DNA of 59,912 nucleotides from Lachnospiraceae bacterium (GCA_015056765.1 SVFQ01000018.1:1-59912); one strand, 5' to 3'; positions 36,301 to 48,149 are shown, numbered from the stretch's first letter. The notes: a model not told the origin generated them from the letters alone. Numbers and translations: made by a program.

Positions 36301-37377
36301 TTTCTCTTCATAGATGAGCTCTACGTTCTGGGGTAACGCAGATTTGCTTACGCTAAATCTCGCCAAGGTCCTTGCATTTAGCACGTTGTAAGTGGGCACG
36401 CTTTCCAAAGGCATATCCGCCGGAGACTTGCCATCTAGAATAGCCATAGCCATGCGGCCGGCCATATGCCCCATGTCATAAAAACGGATGATGCAACCGC
36501 CGGCAAGTCCATTTTCTATACCGGTTTCATCCCCACGGAAAATCATGGCATTTGCAGCATCTACCAAAATCTGCGTACTTTGACTTATAGTATAGTGATT
36601 CCCTTCGCCATCCTCCTGGAAATTCAGATAAAGAAGGATGGTGTTTTTATCATAAGAACCAACCTTCTCTTGGATTTCCTTCAAAGAAAGGTCACTACAA
36701 TTTACAATCTCCTGCTTTAAATCCGGAAACGTCTTGGCCAATGCATGGAATTGCTGCGTCTTGGTGTTACCGACATTGGAAGAATCTGTGATACCTACGA
36801 TGGTCTCGGCATTCGGCAAAATGCTCTTAGCAAGAGATACTGTATCTTCCAGGTCATACTCTTCCACTATGCCTGTGACATATTTATTCTTGTCTTTTAC
36901 TTTCTTTGCCCAATTTACATCGTTGATTCCCTCGAATACGATGGGGGTCTTATTGAAAAACTTGTATTGATACTTCAGCACAAAATCCAGTGCTGCATCA
37001 TCTCCGGCGATGACCAGGTCGTAGCCGCCTACCTGTGGCATCTTCTGTTGCAAGACATTTTTGGTCTGGATTTCCGCAGTGTCATTGGTGATACTTTTTG
37101 TATCCATGAACACGTAGTCGATATATACATTATTGCCGAGGGCATCTTTGATACCATCAATCTGGCTCGGCACTGATTCCCAATTGAGTGAGTAGGAACT
37201 GATAAAAAGCACGGCCGCCTGATTGGTGGCACTTTTTACGCTTTGGTTCCTGGATCCGATTGCGCTTGCGCGCATAGAAAAGACTCCTGACAGCAATACT
37301 GCTACCAGAAGGAGAGATACTAGTTTCGGCATGAAGCCGATATTCTTATGTAGTGTCTTAGTATTCCGTCCGTCCAT
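33358..37377 (-). CDS. Hybrid sensor histidine kinase with ABC-substrate-binding-type sensor
   Basis: A 1339-residue membrane kinase. A signal/TM helix lies at about 16-36. Residues about 50-345 form an extracellular domain of the ABC_sub_bind type (AVLFISSYSLNWESVPSQ..., VAGDDAALDFVLKYQYKFF, NAETIVGITDSSNVGNT). A TM helix is at about 367-387. Two or three PAS-like regions fill about 395-890. The HisKA motif is FSRMSHDIRTPMNG (His near 948), the ATPase has DNGCGMSKEF and GTGLGLAIVNN (near 1125), and the receiver domain runs about 1203-1330 with LLCEDNDIN and phosphoacceptor Asp in ILMDIRMPEMSG. There is no DNA-binding output. The ligand is unknown; the sensor family suggests small organic molecules. 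Monocistronic. Confidence 0.93.
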   Translation of the reverse strand: MDGRNTKTLHKNIGFMPKLVSLLLVAVLLSGVFSMRASAIGSRNQSVKSATNQAAVLFISSYSLNWESVPSQIDGIKDALGNNVYIDYVFMDTKSITNDTAEIQTKNVLQQKMPQVGGYDLVIAGDDAALDFVLKYQYKFFNKTPIVFEGINDVNWAKKVKDKNKYVTGIVEEYDLEDTVSLAKSILPNAETIVGITDSSNVGNTKTQQFHALAKTFPDLKQEIVNCSDLSLKEIQEKVGSYDKNTILLYLNFQEDGEGNHYTISQSTQILVDAANAMIFRGDETGIENGLAGGCIIRFYDMGHMAGRMAMAILDGKSPADMPLESVPTYNVLNARTLARFSVSKSALPQNVELIYEEKTYVEENIGIISAFLLFTAIAFVIIFLLVRDNRNRKALYSVMVQKEEENTRIINSIPTGIGCFELTERALSQIYINDSFYSVMQTRKEVFEEYFGEYVYNAVYEDDLKAYEETKRMLLDGVDSFQMARRFWLVNRTRYKWISVAGQVMERKNGRLRLYCTYTDMDELEHNKQIAEESKTSMELAIDNIGMLFFEYYPDQDFVFFGENHDRWGIPAFLSNFPESFFELKCVYADDENTMWKLFMRCKEGENNISTEARLYDRNSGNRLEWYRFNLAPLLDADGKRVKVIGMGVNITAQKSAEYNYKGHMDSIVKMNPNAVSTYRLNISRNICENGYSSVANLINLGAKISVDTLFAKASDLILDPKEKEQFREFFELEHLLQKYDKGERKVEMEHRMLLEPGRNEWLLTSLEMMENPETREIQGIAYQQNINNKKIKEQVINEVLRYNFDNLYYVDKETQEYIVYRREEGNTSVGELKHNFFDTMKQYILDRAATEGSLERISGITWESILQQLENRDEYSFYVSIHMDDGSRKRKKFQFVRVEEENNKIFAMEQDITEIYETEEKRRKELSEALEDAHRANKAKTEFFSRMSHDIRTPMNGVLGMTTLALEEKNFDVVREYLHKIDSSGQFLLGLINDILDVSKIDSGKMELFPEPYTSQEMEEYLDVVIGTLCRNKGVNFSMSIDFGEYPVMVDKLRFNQIYCNLLSNSVKFTKVDGTVEIGIAVKENLGDQVVLETMVKDNGCGMSKEFMEHMFEPFSQEQSHNKSGIIGTGLGLAIVNNMVEMMNGQLEVESVQEDPEHPEKLHGSLFTITVTLPVVKTEAAAKSVAQSELKDINILEYDFGGKNLLLCEDNDINAMIITRILNKSGFTVDRAENGKVGVDKFIDAPKGTYEAILMDIRMPEMSGLEATEAIRKYQKEQGIEMGDPDSIPIIAMTANAFDEDVQQAKDAGMNRHLSKPIDREKVLKTLYEYTVLNIRD

Positions 37378-37447
37378 ACATTATCCCCACGAGCTTCCTT
37401 GCCCGAATGTGTGAACTTATTTATGTTTTGCATCGGAAATTATAGGA

Positions 37448-37474
37448 TGACTCCTGCCGGCTAGGCAGGAGTCA
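37448..37474 (-). terminator. Hairpin after the V-ATPase operon
   Basis: TGACTCCTGCC and GGCAGGAGTCA pair perfectly around a five-base loop, 26 bases past the ntpD stop. The U-run after it is weak (TCCTATAATTT), so termination strength is uncertain. Confidence 0.65.
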
Positions 37475-37499
37475 CTCCTTAAGAAGCATACAACATGCG

Positions 37500-38174
37500 C
37501 TATGCATTCGCAGCAGCTTCCTTTTCCTTATAGTGGTGTGCTTCCTCCAGCATCATGTCTTTGACTTTCATGAGGCGGATTTGGGAGCTACGCTCATTCT
37601 CATCCAGTTTCATGGTGATAAACTTGATGTTCTGCTCCATCTGCGGAATTAGAACGTGTTCCAGAGCGTTTACACGACGTCTGGTCTTCTCGATTTCAGC
37701 AGCCATCAACTGGCAAGCTTTCTCAGACTCAGCAAGCTTCAACATCTCCGGCAGTAAGTCGGAAAGGCTCTTTACTGCATCATCCAGGTCGCTTGATGTA
37801 AAAGCGAAACCGTAAGAATAGATGTCGTTGGCATCGCTGGTTCTGGTCTCGTAGGAGAAGACCGGAATGTCGACGCTCATGACGTTCTTCGTATCGATGG
37901 AAAGCTGCACTTCCTGCTTCGGGGACATGAAAGCCACCCTAACAGCCTCTTCTGACATAGCAGAACGAGCCAGTGCAAAGTTCTTATTGGACTGACTGAT
38001 GCCGGCCTCTACTCGCTCGCGGAGCTCTTTATTCTCGCGAACCAGTTCAAGGAACTGTCTCATCAGTTCGTCTCGTTTATCCTTCAGGAGTTTATGACCA
38101 CGTCTGGCGGTAATTAACTTGTTTTTTAGACGAGTTAATTCCATTCTGGTTGGGTTTACCGTGGTATTAGCCAA
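37500..38174 (-). CDS. ntpD: V-type ATPase subunit D (central stalk)
   Basis: A 224-residue, largely helical rotor subunit. The family start NPTRMELTRLKNKLITARRG, with HKLLKDKRDELMRQF, and the matching C-terminal helix (RRVNALEHVLIPQMEQNIKF) form the coiled coil that turns inside the A3B3 head. The length fits the family. It is the last gene of the operon, separated from ntpB by 91 bases that contain a GC-rich hairpin, an unusually wide gap for this operon. Confidence 0.96.
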   Translation of the reverse strand: MANTTVNPTRMELTRLKNKLITARRGHKLLKDKRDELMRQFLELVRENKELRERVEAGISQSNKNFALARSAMSEEAVRVAFMSPKQEVQLSIDTKNVMSVDIPVFSYETRTSDANDIYSYGFAFTSSDLDDAVKSLSDLLPEMLKLAESEKACQLMAAEIEKTRRRVNALEHVLIPQMEQNIKFITMKLDENERSSQIRLMKVKDMMLEEAHHYKEKEAAANA

Positions 38175-38265
38175 ACTTCGTTCCTCCTCTCGTAGTTAGT
38201 AAAACGTTGTGGGCGGGGAAAAGTGAACCCCTAACCCCGTCCCCAAGGGTCCATCACAGATGCGG

Positions 38266-39636
38266 TCAAGCATCATAGTACTTGTCAAGATACTCATCTT
38301 TGATACGTTTCAGTTCGGCACGAGGTAGGATACGAAGGAGTTTCCAGCCGATGTTTAAGGTTTCTTCGATTGAGCGGTCTCCGGTGTAACCCTGAGATAC
38401 ATACTCACGCTCGAAAGCATCGGCGAACTCAGCATACTTCTTATCGATGTCGGTAAGAGCAGCCTCACCCAGGATGACCATCAGTTCCTTCGCGTCTTTA
38501 CCACGAGAGTAAGCTGCGAAGAGCTGGTTCATGGTGTTGGCGTGATCGGCACGGGTTTTGCCTTCACCGATACCTTTATCTTTCAAACGGGAAAGAGAAG
38601 GCAGTACGTCGATTGGAGGCTCGATACCTTTACGATACAGATCACGACTCAGGATAATCTGGCCCTCGGTGATATAACCGGTAAGGTCAGGGATAGGGTG
38701 AGTCTTATCATCTTCAGGCATGGTCAGAATCGGAATCATGGTGATGGAACCGCCTTTTCCTTTCTGACGACCTGCACGCTCATACATACAAGCAAGGTCA
38801 GTGTACATGTAACCAGGGTAACCACGACGTCCCGGAACCTCTTTACGAGCTGCGGATACTTCACGAAGAGCATCAGCGTAGTTCGTAATATCGGTAAGGA
38901 TTACAAGTACGTGCATGTTCTTTTCAAAAGCAAGGTACTCTGCTGTGGTAAGGGCCATCTTCGGAGTGGAGATACGCTCTACAGCAGGGTCGTTTGCCAG
39001 GTTGATGAAGAGTACGGTACGGTCGATGGCACCGGTCTCTTTAAAGGATTCGATGAAGTAGTTGGACTCCTCGAATGTGATACCCATAGCGGCAAATACT
39101 ACGGCGAAAGGCTCTGTCGTGCCGACTACCTTAGCCTGACGTGCAATCTGAGCAGCCAGCTGCGCATGTGGCAAACCGGATGCGGAGAAGATAGGAAGCT
39201 TCTGTCCACGAACCAGGGTGTTCAAACCGTCGATTGCGGATACACCGGTCTGGATGAACTCTTCCGGATATGCACGGGCTGCAGGGTTCATAGGAAGACC
39301 GTTTACGTCGCGGCGTTCTTCCGGAAGGATTTCCGGACCACCATCGATAGGACGGCCCATACCATCGAATACACGGGAAAGCATATCTTCTGATACGCCC
39401 AGCTCCATGGAGCGACCCAGGAAACGAACCTTGGAACTTTCCAGGTTCAAACCTGTGGAAACTTCGAAAAGCTGTACCAGTGCATCCTGGCCATTGATTT
39501 CAAGTACTTTACAACGACGTCTCTCGCCGTTGGCAAGTTCGATTTCACCTAATTCATCATAGGCTACATCTTCTACACCTTTCACCAGCATCAGAGGACC
39601 GGCTACTTCCTGTATGGTTCTATATTCCTTTGGCAT
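38266..39636 (-). CDS. ntpB: V-type ATPase subunit B
   Basis: A 456-residue non-catalytic nucleotide-binding-site subunit of the V1 head. Hallmarks are [20 protein letters not shown], the [20 protein letters not shown] region where the P-loop is altered, [20 protein letters not shown] and [20 protein letters not shown]. It pairs with subunit A and contributes an Arg to catalysis. It starts directly after the ntpA stop with AAAGGAGGACTTCTAA upstream. Confidence 0.97.
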   Translation of the reverse strand: MPKEYRTIQEVAGPLMLVKGVEDVAYDELGEIELANGERRRCKVLEINGQDALVQLFEVSTGLNLESSKVRFLGRSMELGVSEDMLSRVFDGMGRPIDGGPEILPEERRDVNGLPMNPAARAYPEEFIQTGVSAIDGLNTLVRGQKLPIFSASGLPHAQLAAQIARQAKVVGTTEPFAVVFAAMGITFEESNYFIESFKETGAIDRTVLFINLANDPAVERISTPKMALTTAEYLAFEKNMHVLVILTDITNYADALREVSAARKEVPGRRGYPGYMYTDLACMYERAGRQKGKGGSITMIPILTMPEDDKTHPIPDLTGYITEGQIILSRDLYRKGIEPPIDVLPSLSRLKDKGIGEGKTRADHANTMNQLFAAYSRGKDAKELMVILGEAALTDIDKKYAEFADAFEREYVSQGYTGDRSIEETLNIGWKLLRILPRAELKRIKDEYLDKYYDA

Positions 39637-41415
39637 TTAGAAGTCCTCCTTTTCTTTGATGACTTGATCGATCTGTGCGTTCAGATCGTCGATGATGTCT
39701 TTGTATACGCTGTCCAGGTCAGCTTCCGGTGTGTATTTATAACGACCGATACGCTCACGAACAGGGATATCAACCAGTTTGTTGATATTTGCACCGGCAT
39801 CAAGTGCCTTCTGTGCTGCATCGTAATACTCCAGAATCATCTGCATCATGAGATGCTGCTTATTCAGGGAAGTATAAGTATCTATTTCATGGAAAGCGTC
39901 CTGGTGAAGGTAATCTTCACGTATGGAACGAGCTACTTCCATTTTCAGTCTATCCGGTGCGGACAGGGCGTCCATACCGACTAACTGAACCATTTCCTGT
40001 AAGCCTGCTTCTTCAGAAAGGAGCTTCATGAGACGGCCACGAAGTGCCATCCAGTCGCCACCTGTTTTTTCATCTAACCAGTCACCAAGGGACTGCAGAT
40101 ACAGAGAGTAACTTTCCAGCCAGTTAATAGCAGGGAAGTGACGTTTGTAAGCCAGTGCGGAGTCCAGTCTCCAGAATACCTTTACTACTCGAAGAGTAGC
40201 CTGGGTAACCGGCTCGGAAATATCACCACCGGCAGGAGATACGGCACCGATTACGGAAAGAGCACCTTCTCTGTCTTCGCTACCAAGGGTCTGTACACGG
40301 CCGGCACGCTCGTAGAACTGTGCCAGACGGGAACCAAGGTATGCAGGATAACCTTCTTCACCGGGCATTTCTTCCAGACGTCCGGACATCTCACGAAGAG
40401 CCTCGGCCCAACGGGATGTGGAGTCTGCCATGAGGGCTACGGAGTAACCCATATCACGGAAGTACTCAGCGATGGTAATACCTGTGTAAATGGATGCCTC
40501 ACGAGCGGCAACAGGCATATCGGAGGTGTTGGCGATCAGAACTGTTCTCTGCATCAAGGATTTACCTGTCTTAGGATCCTTCAATTCCGGGAACTCGTTC
40601 AATACATCGGTCATTTCGTTTCCACGCTCGCCGCAACCGATGTATACCACAATATCTGCTTCTGCCCATTTAGCCAGCTGATGCTGTACGACTGTCTTAC
40701 CGGAACCGAAAGGTCCAGGAACTGCAGCTACACCACCCTTTGCAATAGGGAAGAAGGTATCGATAACACGCTGACCTGTGATCAGTGGTTTATCCATGGA
40801 GAGTTTGGTTTTGTAAGGACGGCCTGTACGAACCGGCCATTTCTGCATCAGAGATAAAGGATACTCTTTGCCATCATCTCCTGTCAGAACAGCTACGGTA
40901 TCTGTTACATGATAGTCGCCTTCTGTAATGGACTTAATGGTACCACTCATGTTTGGTGGAACCATGATTTTCTGCTGAACGACTTCAGTCTCCTGTACGG
41001 TACCGATGGTATCGCCACCTACGACTTTGTCGCCTACTGCTGCAGTAGGATTGAAGTGCCATACGGTATCTCTTTTCAGAGCGGCTACTTCTACACCACG
41101 CTGCAGGTTGTTGCTGCCTGTTACCTTCATAATGTCATCCAAAGGTCTCTGGATACCATCATAGATACTGGTAATCAGACCAGGCCCAAGTTCTACGGAC
41201 ATAGGTGCGCCGGTAGACTCTACCGGAGCGCCGGGCTTTAGGCCTGAAGTTTCTTCATATACCTGAATGGATGCCTCATCCCCGTGCATCTCGATGACTT
41301 CACCGATCAGACGCTGGTCAGATACACGCACAACGTCATACATGTTTGCATCACGCATGCCTGTAGCGATGACCAATGGGCCGGCAACCTTTTTAATTGT
41401 TCCCTTGCTACTCAT
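39637..41415 (-). CDS. ntpA: V-type ATPase catalytic subunit A
   Basis: A 592-residue catalytic subunit. The P-loop [13 protein letters not shown] lies near residue 230, Walker B-like sequence in [20 protein letters not shown], and the family-specific non-homologous insert with [20 protein letters not shown] lies at about 110-150. It hydrolyses or makes ATP in the V1 head. It starts four bases after the subunit F stop (GGAGGTGAATAACTAG before ATG) and is followed at once by ntpB. Confidence 0.98.
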   Translation of the reverse strand: MSSKGTIKKVAGPLVIATGMRDANMYDVVRVSDQRLIGEVIEMHGDEASIQVYEETSGLKPGAPVESTGAPMSVELGPGLITSIYDGIQRPLDDIMKVTGSNNLQRGVEVAALKRDTVWHFNPTAAVGDKVVGGDTIGTVQETEVVQQKIMVPPNMSGTIKSITEGDYHVTDTVAVLTGDDGKEYPLSLMQKWPVRTGRPYKTKLSMDKPLITGQRVIDTFFPIAKGGVAAVPGPFGSGKTVVQHQLAKWAEADIVVYIGCGERGNEMTDVLNEFPELKDPKTGKSLMQRTVLIANTSDMPVAAREASIYTGITIAEYFRDMGYSVALMADSTSRWAEALREMSGRLEEMPGEEGYPAYLGSRLAQFYERAGRVQTLGSEDREGALSVIGAVSPAGGDISEPVTQATLRVVKVFWRLDSALAYKRHFPAINWLESYSLYLQSLGDWLDEKTGGDWMALRGRLMKLLSEEAGLQEMVQLVGMDALSAPDRLKMEVARSIREDYLHQDAFHEIDTYTSLNKQHLMMQMILEYYDAAQKALDAGANINKLVDIPVRERIGRYKYTPEADLDSVYKDIIDDLNAQIDQVIKEKEDF

Positions 41416-41419
41416 CTAG

Positions 41420-41746
41420 TTATTCACCTCCGAAAATAATATCAGATCCGACTGCTTGCTCTACTGACTTCTTCACCGCCGCAAGACCTTCACCTGTGTT
41501 ACCGGAGATACCCGGTATGAGGATGATGGCCGGCTTTGGCTGGGTACGATAGTACTCGATTTCATGGGATAAAAGCGCCGCCATCTGTTCTGTGATATAG
41601 ATGACTGCATAGTCCCCCTCTGCTAAGTTGCGAAGGATTTTGCCTGCTTCATCCGCCTTATCCGGTGTTACGCGAAAGGTATCGAGACCCAGGGCTGAAA
41701 AGCCATAGATGCTGTCCCAGTCGCCTACAACAGCTATTCTATACAT
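41420..41746 (-). CDS. V-type ATPase subunit F
   Basis: A 108-residue central-stalk subunit (named ntpG in Enterococcus). MYRIAVVGDWDSIYGFSALG is the family start, followed by GDYAVIYITEQMAALLSHEI and the C-terminal LIPGISGNTGEGLAAVK. It binds subunit D and may regulate turnover. It overlaps the end of subunit C by eight bases. Confidence 0.95.
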   Translation of the reverse strand: MYRIAVVGDWDSIYGFSALGLDTFRVTPDKADEAGKILRNLAEGDYAVIYITEQMAALLSHEIEYYRTQPKPAIILIPGISGNTGEGLAAVKKSVEQAVGSDIIFGGE

Positions 41747-42704
41747 ATGTCTCCCTTACCCTTCCCCGGATATACTCTTCTGAGAAGCCATTGCGCTTCC
41801 CGGAAAGAATGATCCGAACTGTTTTGATTTCGTTATCTCTTGCCAGTATGAACGCTGCCAGCGGTCCAAGGCCAAAAGGCTGATATAATTGTGGGCGAAT
41901 CTTCCGTATGATGATGTTGTCACACCAGGCTTCAAAAGCAGCGGGGGATTTTTTCATCTCTTCTACTGCATCGGAGTAGCCTACGGACTCTAGATACGTA
42001 TAAATCGCCTCCATGCTATTTGCAGCAGCATCCGCCAGTGCAGTTGCACTGATGCTATCGCATTCTGCCAAGGCAGTTTGCAGGAACTCTTTACTCTTGC
42101 CGGTTTTCGCGCCACGCACCGCAATCTTCATATCTGCTGTGGCTACGCGCAGTTCCCCGTACAGAGCAAGGAGCTCATTGCTCATATGTTTGGTAGCCTG
42201 GTGGATTGCCTCCAGGGCAGCCCGGTCTACCATACAATCGCAAAGCTGACCATCTCTGGTTTTAAGTAGTACATCAGTGGCTTCTTCGGCAACATGTCGC
42301 ATATTCTCAGGGAGAGAAGCAAAGTCTCTTTCCTTGATGGCTCTCTCCAAATCCTCAGGATTTAAAGTGCCGCCTGCTACATAGATGCCCGGGTGAGTAC
42401 CACCGGTACAAGTTTCCTTAATGGCCGCTTTTAGATTATGAAAATCTTTTTCATACAGGAACACGTTGAAGACAGACATGTCGCCGCCCAGAAGTTCGCT
42501 TATGAGCTGCCAGGTCTTGTCCTGCTCCGAAGTGAGCATCTCTTCAACCGATTCGCTTTCTTCCCATCCATGTTCCTCCAGCATTTTCACCGCAGCCTCT
42601 TCATCGGCTGATGTGATGAGCTGGTCCAGGAAAGAGGCATTCAGCAGGGAAAGCTCTTGAGCTCGGATACGTGCTACTGCATAAATGTAGTTTTGCTCTG
42701 CCAT
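41739..42704 (-). CDS. ntpC: V-type ATPase subunit C (V0 d-type)
   Basis: A 321-residue all-helical subunit that sits on the membrane ring and receives the central stalk. Family features are YIYAVARIRAQELSLLNASF, the acidic helices SADEEAAVKMLEEHGWEE, and near the end PFGLGPLAAFILARDNEIKT, followed by VRIILSGKRNGFSEEYIRGR. It lies between subunits E and F with short gaps. Confidence 0.95.
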   Translation of the reverse strand: MAEQNYIYAVARIRAQELSLLNASFLDQLITSADEEAAVKMLEEHGWEESESVEEMLTSEQDKTWQLISELLGGDMSVFNVFLYEKDFHNLKAAIKETCTGGTHPGIYVAGGTLNPEDLERAIKERDFASLPENMRHVAEEATDVLLKTRDGQLCDCMVDRAALEAIHQATKHMSNELLALYGELRVATADMKIAVRGAKTGKSKEFLQTALAECDSISATALADAAANSMEAIYTYLESVGYSDAVEEMKKSPAAFEAWCDNIIIRKIRPQLYQPFGLGPLAAFILARDNEIKTVRIILSGKRNGFSEEYIRGRVRETYV

Positions 42705-42713
42705 TTATTCTCC

Positions 42714-43304
42714 TTATCCGAAAAGTGTTTCCCGAACCTTATCCTGTAATTCAGCATAGTGTGCATTGACGATGGATTCGAAGGAACCGTTCTCTTCAAT
42801 ATCACCATACTTTAAAATAAAACCACTTTTGATATTTGCTACTGTATCTGAAACTGTCAGGCTTCCGCCTGTAGGAACTGCACTTGCAAGCTTACCGGCG
42901 AAGTCAGCAGGGATTCTGCCTTTGTCTTTTGCATTGAAAAGAATCTCGCCTTTTTCTGCATGTGCCATACCTTTTACCATCTGCAAAATCTTATCGAAGT
43001 ACTCCGCATCCGGTAGATTATTGGCTTTTTCCAAAGCCTCTTCGATCACGCCGGAGATGAGTTCCTGTTTTGCAGCCAGGAGTTTCTGACGCTGACGCAG
43101 ACCTGCTGCGAAGCTTCCCTGGTCTTTTAAAGCAGCTACTTTCTTTTCCGTCTCGTAGTCTGCTGCCTGGACTGCTGTTTTGCTTTCTTTTTCTGCTGCC
43201 TGCAGGATGGAGTTTGCTTCATCTTTGGCAGCCTTTAGGATCTGGCTGACAGTTTCGTTTGATTTCTGCTCGATTTCCTCGAGTATTTTTTCTAAACCTG
43301 CCAT
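42714..43304 (-). CDS. ntpE: V-type ATPase subunit E (peripheral stalk)
   Basis: A 196-residue peripheral-stalk subunit with a long N-terminal helix rich in Ala, Glu and Lys (EKILEEIEQKSNETVSQILK) and a globular C-terminal part ending FGDIEENGSFESIV-like GDIEENGSFESIVNAHYAEL. It pairs with the G/H subunit as a stator. Lower sequence conservation is normal for this subunit; operon position supports the call. Confidence 0.92.
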   Translation of the reverse strand: MAGLEKILEEIEQKSNETVSQILKAAKDEANSILQAAEKESKTAVQAADYETEKKVAALKDQGSFAAGLRQRQKLLAAKQELISGVIEEALEKANNLPDAEYFDKILQMVKGMAHAEKGEILFNAKDKGRIPADFAGKLASAVPTGGSLTVSDTVANIKSGFILKYGDIEENGSFESIVNAHYAELQDKVRETLFG

Positions 43305-43320
43305 ATTAATCTCCCTTCGG

Positions 43321-45827
<2,507 letters not shown>

Positions 45828-45881
45828 CCTGTAAAATCTCCTTTCTTATGAGGTTTGCTCTGCTTATGCAGCAGCGAAAAG

Positions 45882-46190
45882 TTAGCCAAGTGCTGCAAGA
45901 ACAGCATCAATGGCCGCAGCGCGCTTCTCGGAAGCCTTCTCCTTCAGCTCTGTGACAAGCTGATTGGTCTCAATGTCCTTCTGGGCAAAAAGCTCGTCCT
46001 GTCTGCGCTTTGCATCCGCCATCTCGGCTTCTGCTCTGCGAAGCTGAGAATTAGCGCCGTCCTTTTTCAGGGTCTCGGCATCCGCCTTCGCCTTCTCTAC
46101 GATTTCTTTCGCAGAAGCTTTGGCTTTCTTCTCGGCCTCTTCAGCCTTCTTCTCTACCTCACGAATTGCATCAATTGTTTCCTTTGCCAA
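45882..46190 (-). CDS. V-type ATPase peripheral-stalk subunit G/H
   Basis: A 102-residue coiled-coil subunit (ntpF in Enterococcus, about 103 residues). The frame is open upstream to a TTG at 46322, but a TTG at 46190 (then AKETIDAIREVEKKAEEAEK) is preceded by GGTGGTGAT, a near-perfect anti-16S match with six-base spacing, and gives the family length. Heptads rich in Ala, Lys and Glu run to the end (EKRAAAIDAVLAALG). It pairs with subunit E in the stator. It is the first gene of the operon. The leader of about 140 bases holds short upstream frames. Confidence 0.82.
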   Translation of the reverse strand: MAKETIDAIREVEKKAEEAEKKAKASAKEIVEKAKADAETLKKDGANSQLRRAEAEMADAKRRQDELFAQKDIETNQLVTELKEKASEKRAAAIDAVLAALG

Positions 46191-46338
46191 CCTTACATCA
46201 CCACCATTTCCTTTAAATTTTTCTACAATTCGGGTTTTTAACAGTTTATTCAATTTCTCATTTTCCTTGGAAAATAAAAGAAAACGAGAGCAGTCATCTA
46301 TGTCGAAGGCATATTTCTCCAAAGATAACTACTCTCAT

Positions 46339-46367
46339 ATTATACTAATTTTTCAGATGCTCCACAA
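46339..46367 (-). promoter_or_regulatory. Promoter of the V-ATPase operon
   Basis: On the minus strand TTGTGG (46367-46362), a 17-base spacer and a perfect TATAAT (46344-46339) are followed by a leader of about 140 bases before the chosen TTG start. Confidence 0.7.
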
Positions 46368-46420
46368 TGAAGATTCGCACATTTTGAAACGATTTAATAG
46401 AATTTTTCGAATTATTGGAA

Positions 46421-47218
46421 TTATTTGTACTTTTTCAAATCTTCTATATCGATTTGCCCAGGTGCGGACGCTTCACCGCAGGTTGCGAAGGTGGCATAGG
46501 AGCCGAATTCACCGCCATAGACACGGGATACTTCGCCCAACTTGCCCATAGAAATCGTGATGATGGGGATTTCCAACTCCAGATTCATCTGAGCAGTAGC
46601 TGATAGTAGGTTGGCCACGTCCATCATGTTATTGGGCATGACTGCGATTTTTGCGATGTCAGCGCCAAGCTTTTGCATAGTCTCTAGGGTGTCGCACATT
46701 TCTTGCACACTGGGCGTCTTCTCAAAATCGTGATGCGATACCACCACTTCGCAACCCATTTCGTGCGCATGAGCCACGAAATCCTTGATAGTAGCTTCAT
46801 CGGTACGAAGTTCCACATCGATGTATTTGGCTTTGCCGATTTCCATCATGGCATTATTCAAATCGATATAATCCATGGGATGGATAGCGCACTCGCCGCC
46901 TTCTTCCAAGGTACGGAAGGTGGCTAAGATGTCGATGGTGTCTGGGCTATCGATGTAAGCGGACGTGCCGCTACCATTTTTTGCCGGATTCAAAGTCTCG
47001 TATACCGACTCACAGATGTCTGTGATATTTGTGATGATGATAGTTGCTTGAATCCTATCTGGATTCTCCGTCTTCAGCAGTTCCATCTGTCCTTTCCAGA
47101 GATGGTCCAAACGCAACTCAACAATATCAGGTTTCTTCTCACGTATCTTTTTCGCCTGTTCAATCGCTTCCTCTTCTGTACTAGCGACAATCGGAACAAT
47201 AACTTTTGGTAATGTCAT
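46421..47218 (-). CDS. aroD: 3-dehydroquinate dehydratase, type I
   Basis: A 265-residue class I enzyme of the shikimate pathway, which dehydrates 3-dehydroquinate through a Schiff base. The catalytic His is in VVVSHHDFEKTPS and the Schiff-base Lys in GADIAKIAVMPNN; IVELRLDHL and VYGGEFGSYATFATCGEASA (then PGQI) are further family marks. AAAGGGGAAATT precedes the start. It is placed just upstream of the V-ATPase operon and downstream of the glycosyltransferases; no other aro gene is in the window. Confidence 0.97.
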   Translation of the reverse strand: MTLPKVIVPIVASTEEEAIEQAKKIREKKPDIVELRLDHLWKGQMELLKTENPDRIQATIIITNITDICESVYETLNPAKNGSGTSAYIDSPDTIDILATFRTLEEGGECAIHPMDYIDLNNAMMEIGKAKYIDVELRTDEATIKDFVAHAHEMGCEVVVSHHDFEKTPSVQEMCDTLETMQKLGADIAKIAVMPNNMMDVANLLSATAQMNLELEIPIITISMGKLGEVSRVYGGEFGSYATFATCGEASAPGQIDIEDLKKYK

Positions 47219-47270
47219 AATTTCCCCTTTAGATTAAACTTCATAATACTGCTGCGCATAATTCACAAAC

Positions 47271-48149
47271 TCATCTATCAAATAAAATTCGAATTCTTGC
47301 AGCCATTGCATCATCTATCCGCTCGGCTTCTTCCTCCAGAATCCCTTCCTCTGGGTCCGTCAGTTTCATCTTCAGCTGCGTCGGATAGCAGATGGTATTC
47401 ACTCTGCCTAAGTATCTGGCCCATCTGGAAAAAGTGGAGCCGGAAGCCAGCAAAAGACGCGCATTGGATAACGCCAATATGTCAGCTATGGCGGTGCCGA
47501 AACTCATGCGCTTCACGTGAGGCAAATCTAGGATTGGGAACAGTTCCTCATCAGATCCGTCGGAGAAAAGATACGCCGACAGTTCTCGTCCACACGCTTC
47601 TCGTATCTCCTTAATCTTGTCCACGTACCACTGAATCGGCGTGCTGGCATTGTCCAAACCGGCCTTTATTTCTTCCTCTGTACCTCGGGTAAAGTCACCT
47701 AGCCGCACATGAAGGCAGATGCCATCCTTGGGATTAAAATCAAGCGCACGTTTATTTCTTTCCTGCAGAATACAGCATAGATGCTCTCTGATGTACGCAG
47801 CATTCTCTCGTCCCAGGATAGGGGTAAACTCCCCCTCCATGCCACGGAACACTTCTATGTCGCCTTTGTGAAAAAGGAGCAGCTTCAAACGCTCCAGTCC
47901 CATAATCACCGGCACATTGGTCTGTCTATAGGTAAAGAGATTGCGATACGCTCTCTTGTCTTTCTCACGTCGCAAAATCGGTCCGATCGGGATAGAGCCC
48001 CAAGTGGGCTTAATCAACTGTGCTCCCGTGTCTCTGGCAGCAAGCAGCGCTCTGGAGTATGGGAACAGCATATTGCCAAGTCCCAAGGCTCCCACACGAG
48101 TAATATATAAGTCAATATCGCATAACTGCGGATAAATGTATGGTTTCAA
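47271..48149 (-). CDS. Family 11-like (fucosyltransferase-related) glycosyltransferase
   Basis: A 292-residue protein with the layout of GT11-type alpha-1,2-fucosyltransferases: a start motif GLGNMLFPYSRALLAARDTG, a donor-binding ICLHVRLGDFTRG (family H-x-R-x-G-D) and a late LLASGSTFSRWARYLG (family SNSSFSWW-type). The start is a TTG with AAAGGTGG eight bases upstream. The match is by motif only and the sugar may not be fucose. It is the last of three glycosyltransferase genes running in the same direction, suggesting one surface glycan. Confidence 0.72.
   Translation of the reverse strand: MKPYIYPQLCDIDLYITRVGALGLGNMLFPYSRALLAARDTGAQLIKPTWGSIPIGPILRREKDKRAYRNLFTYRQTNVPVIMGLERLKLLLFHKGDIEVFRGMEGEFTPILGRENAAYIREHLCCILQERNKRALDFNPKDGICLHVRLGDFTRGTEEEIKAGLDNASTPIQWYVDKIKEIREACGRELSAYLFSDGSDEELFPILDLPHVKRMSFGTAIADILALSNARLLLASGSTFSRWARYLGRVNTICYPTQLKMKLTDPEEGILEEEAERIDDAMAARIRILFDR

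Noticed and set aside
38542..39393. 283-codon plus-strand open frame opposite ntpB
   Set aside because: Long shadow of a highly conserved gene with strong codon bias; no start signal and no protein-like pattern.
46190..46322. Longer 146-residue form of the V-ATPase G/H subunit
   Set aside because: The added 44 residues are not coiled-coil and the nearer TTG has a much better ribosome binding site and gives the family length; kept as a possibility.
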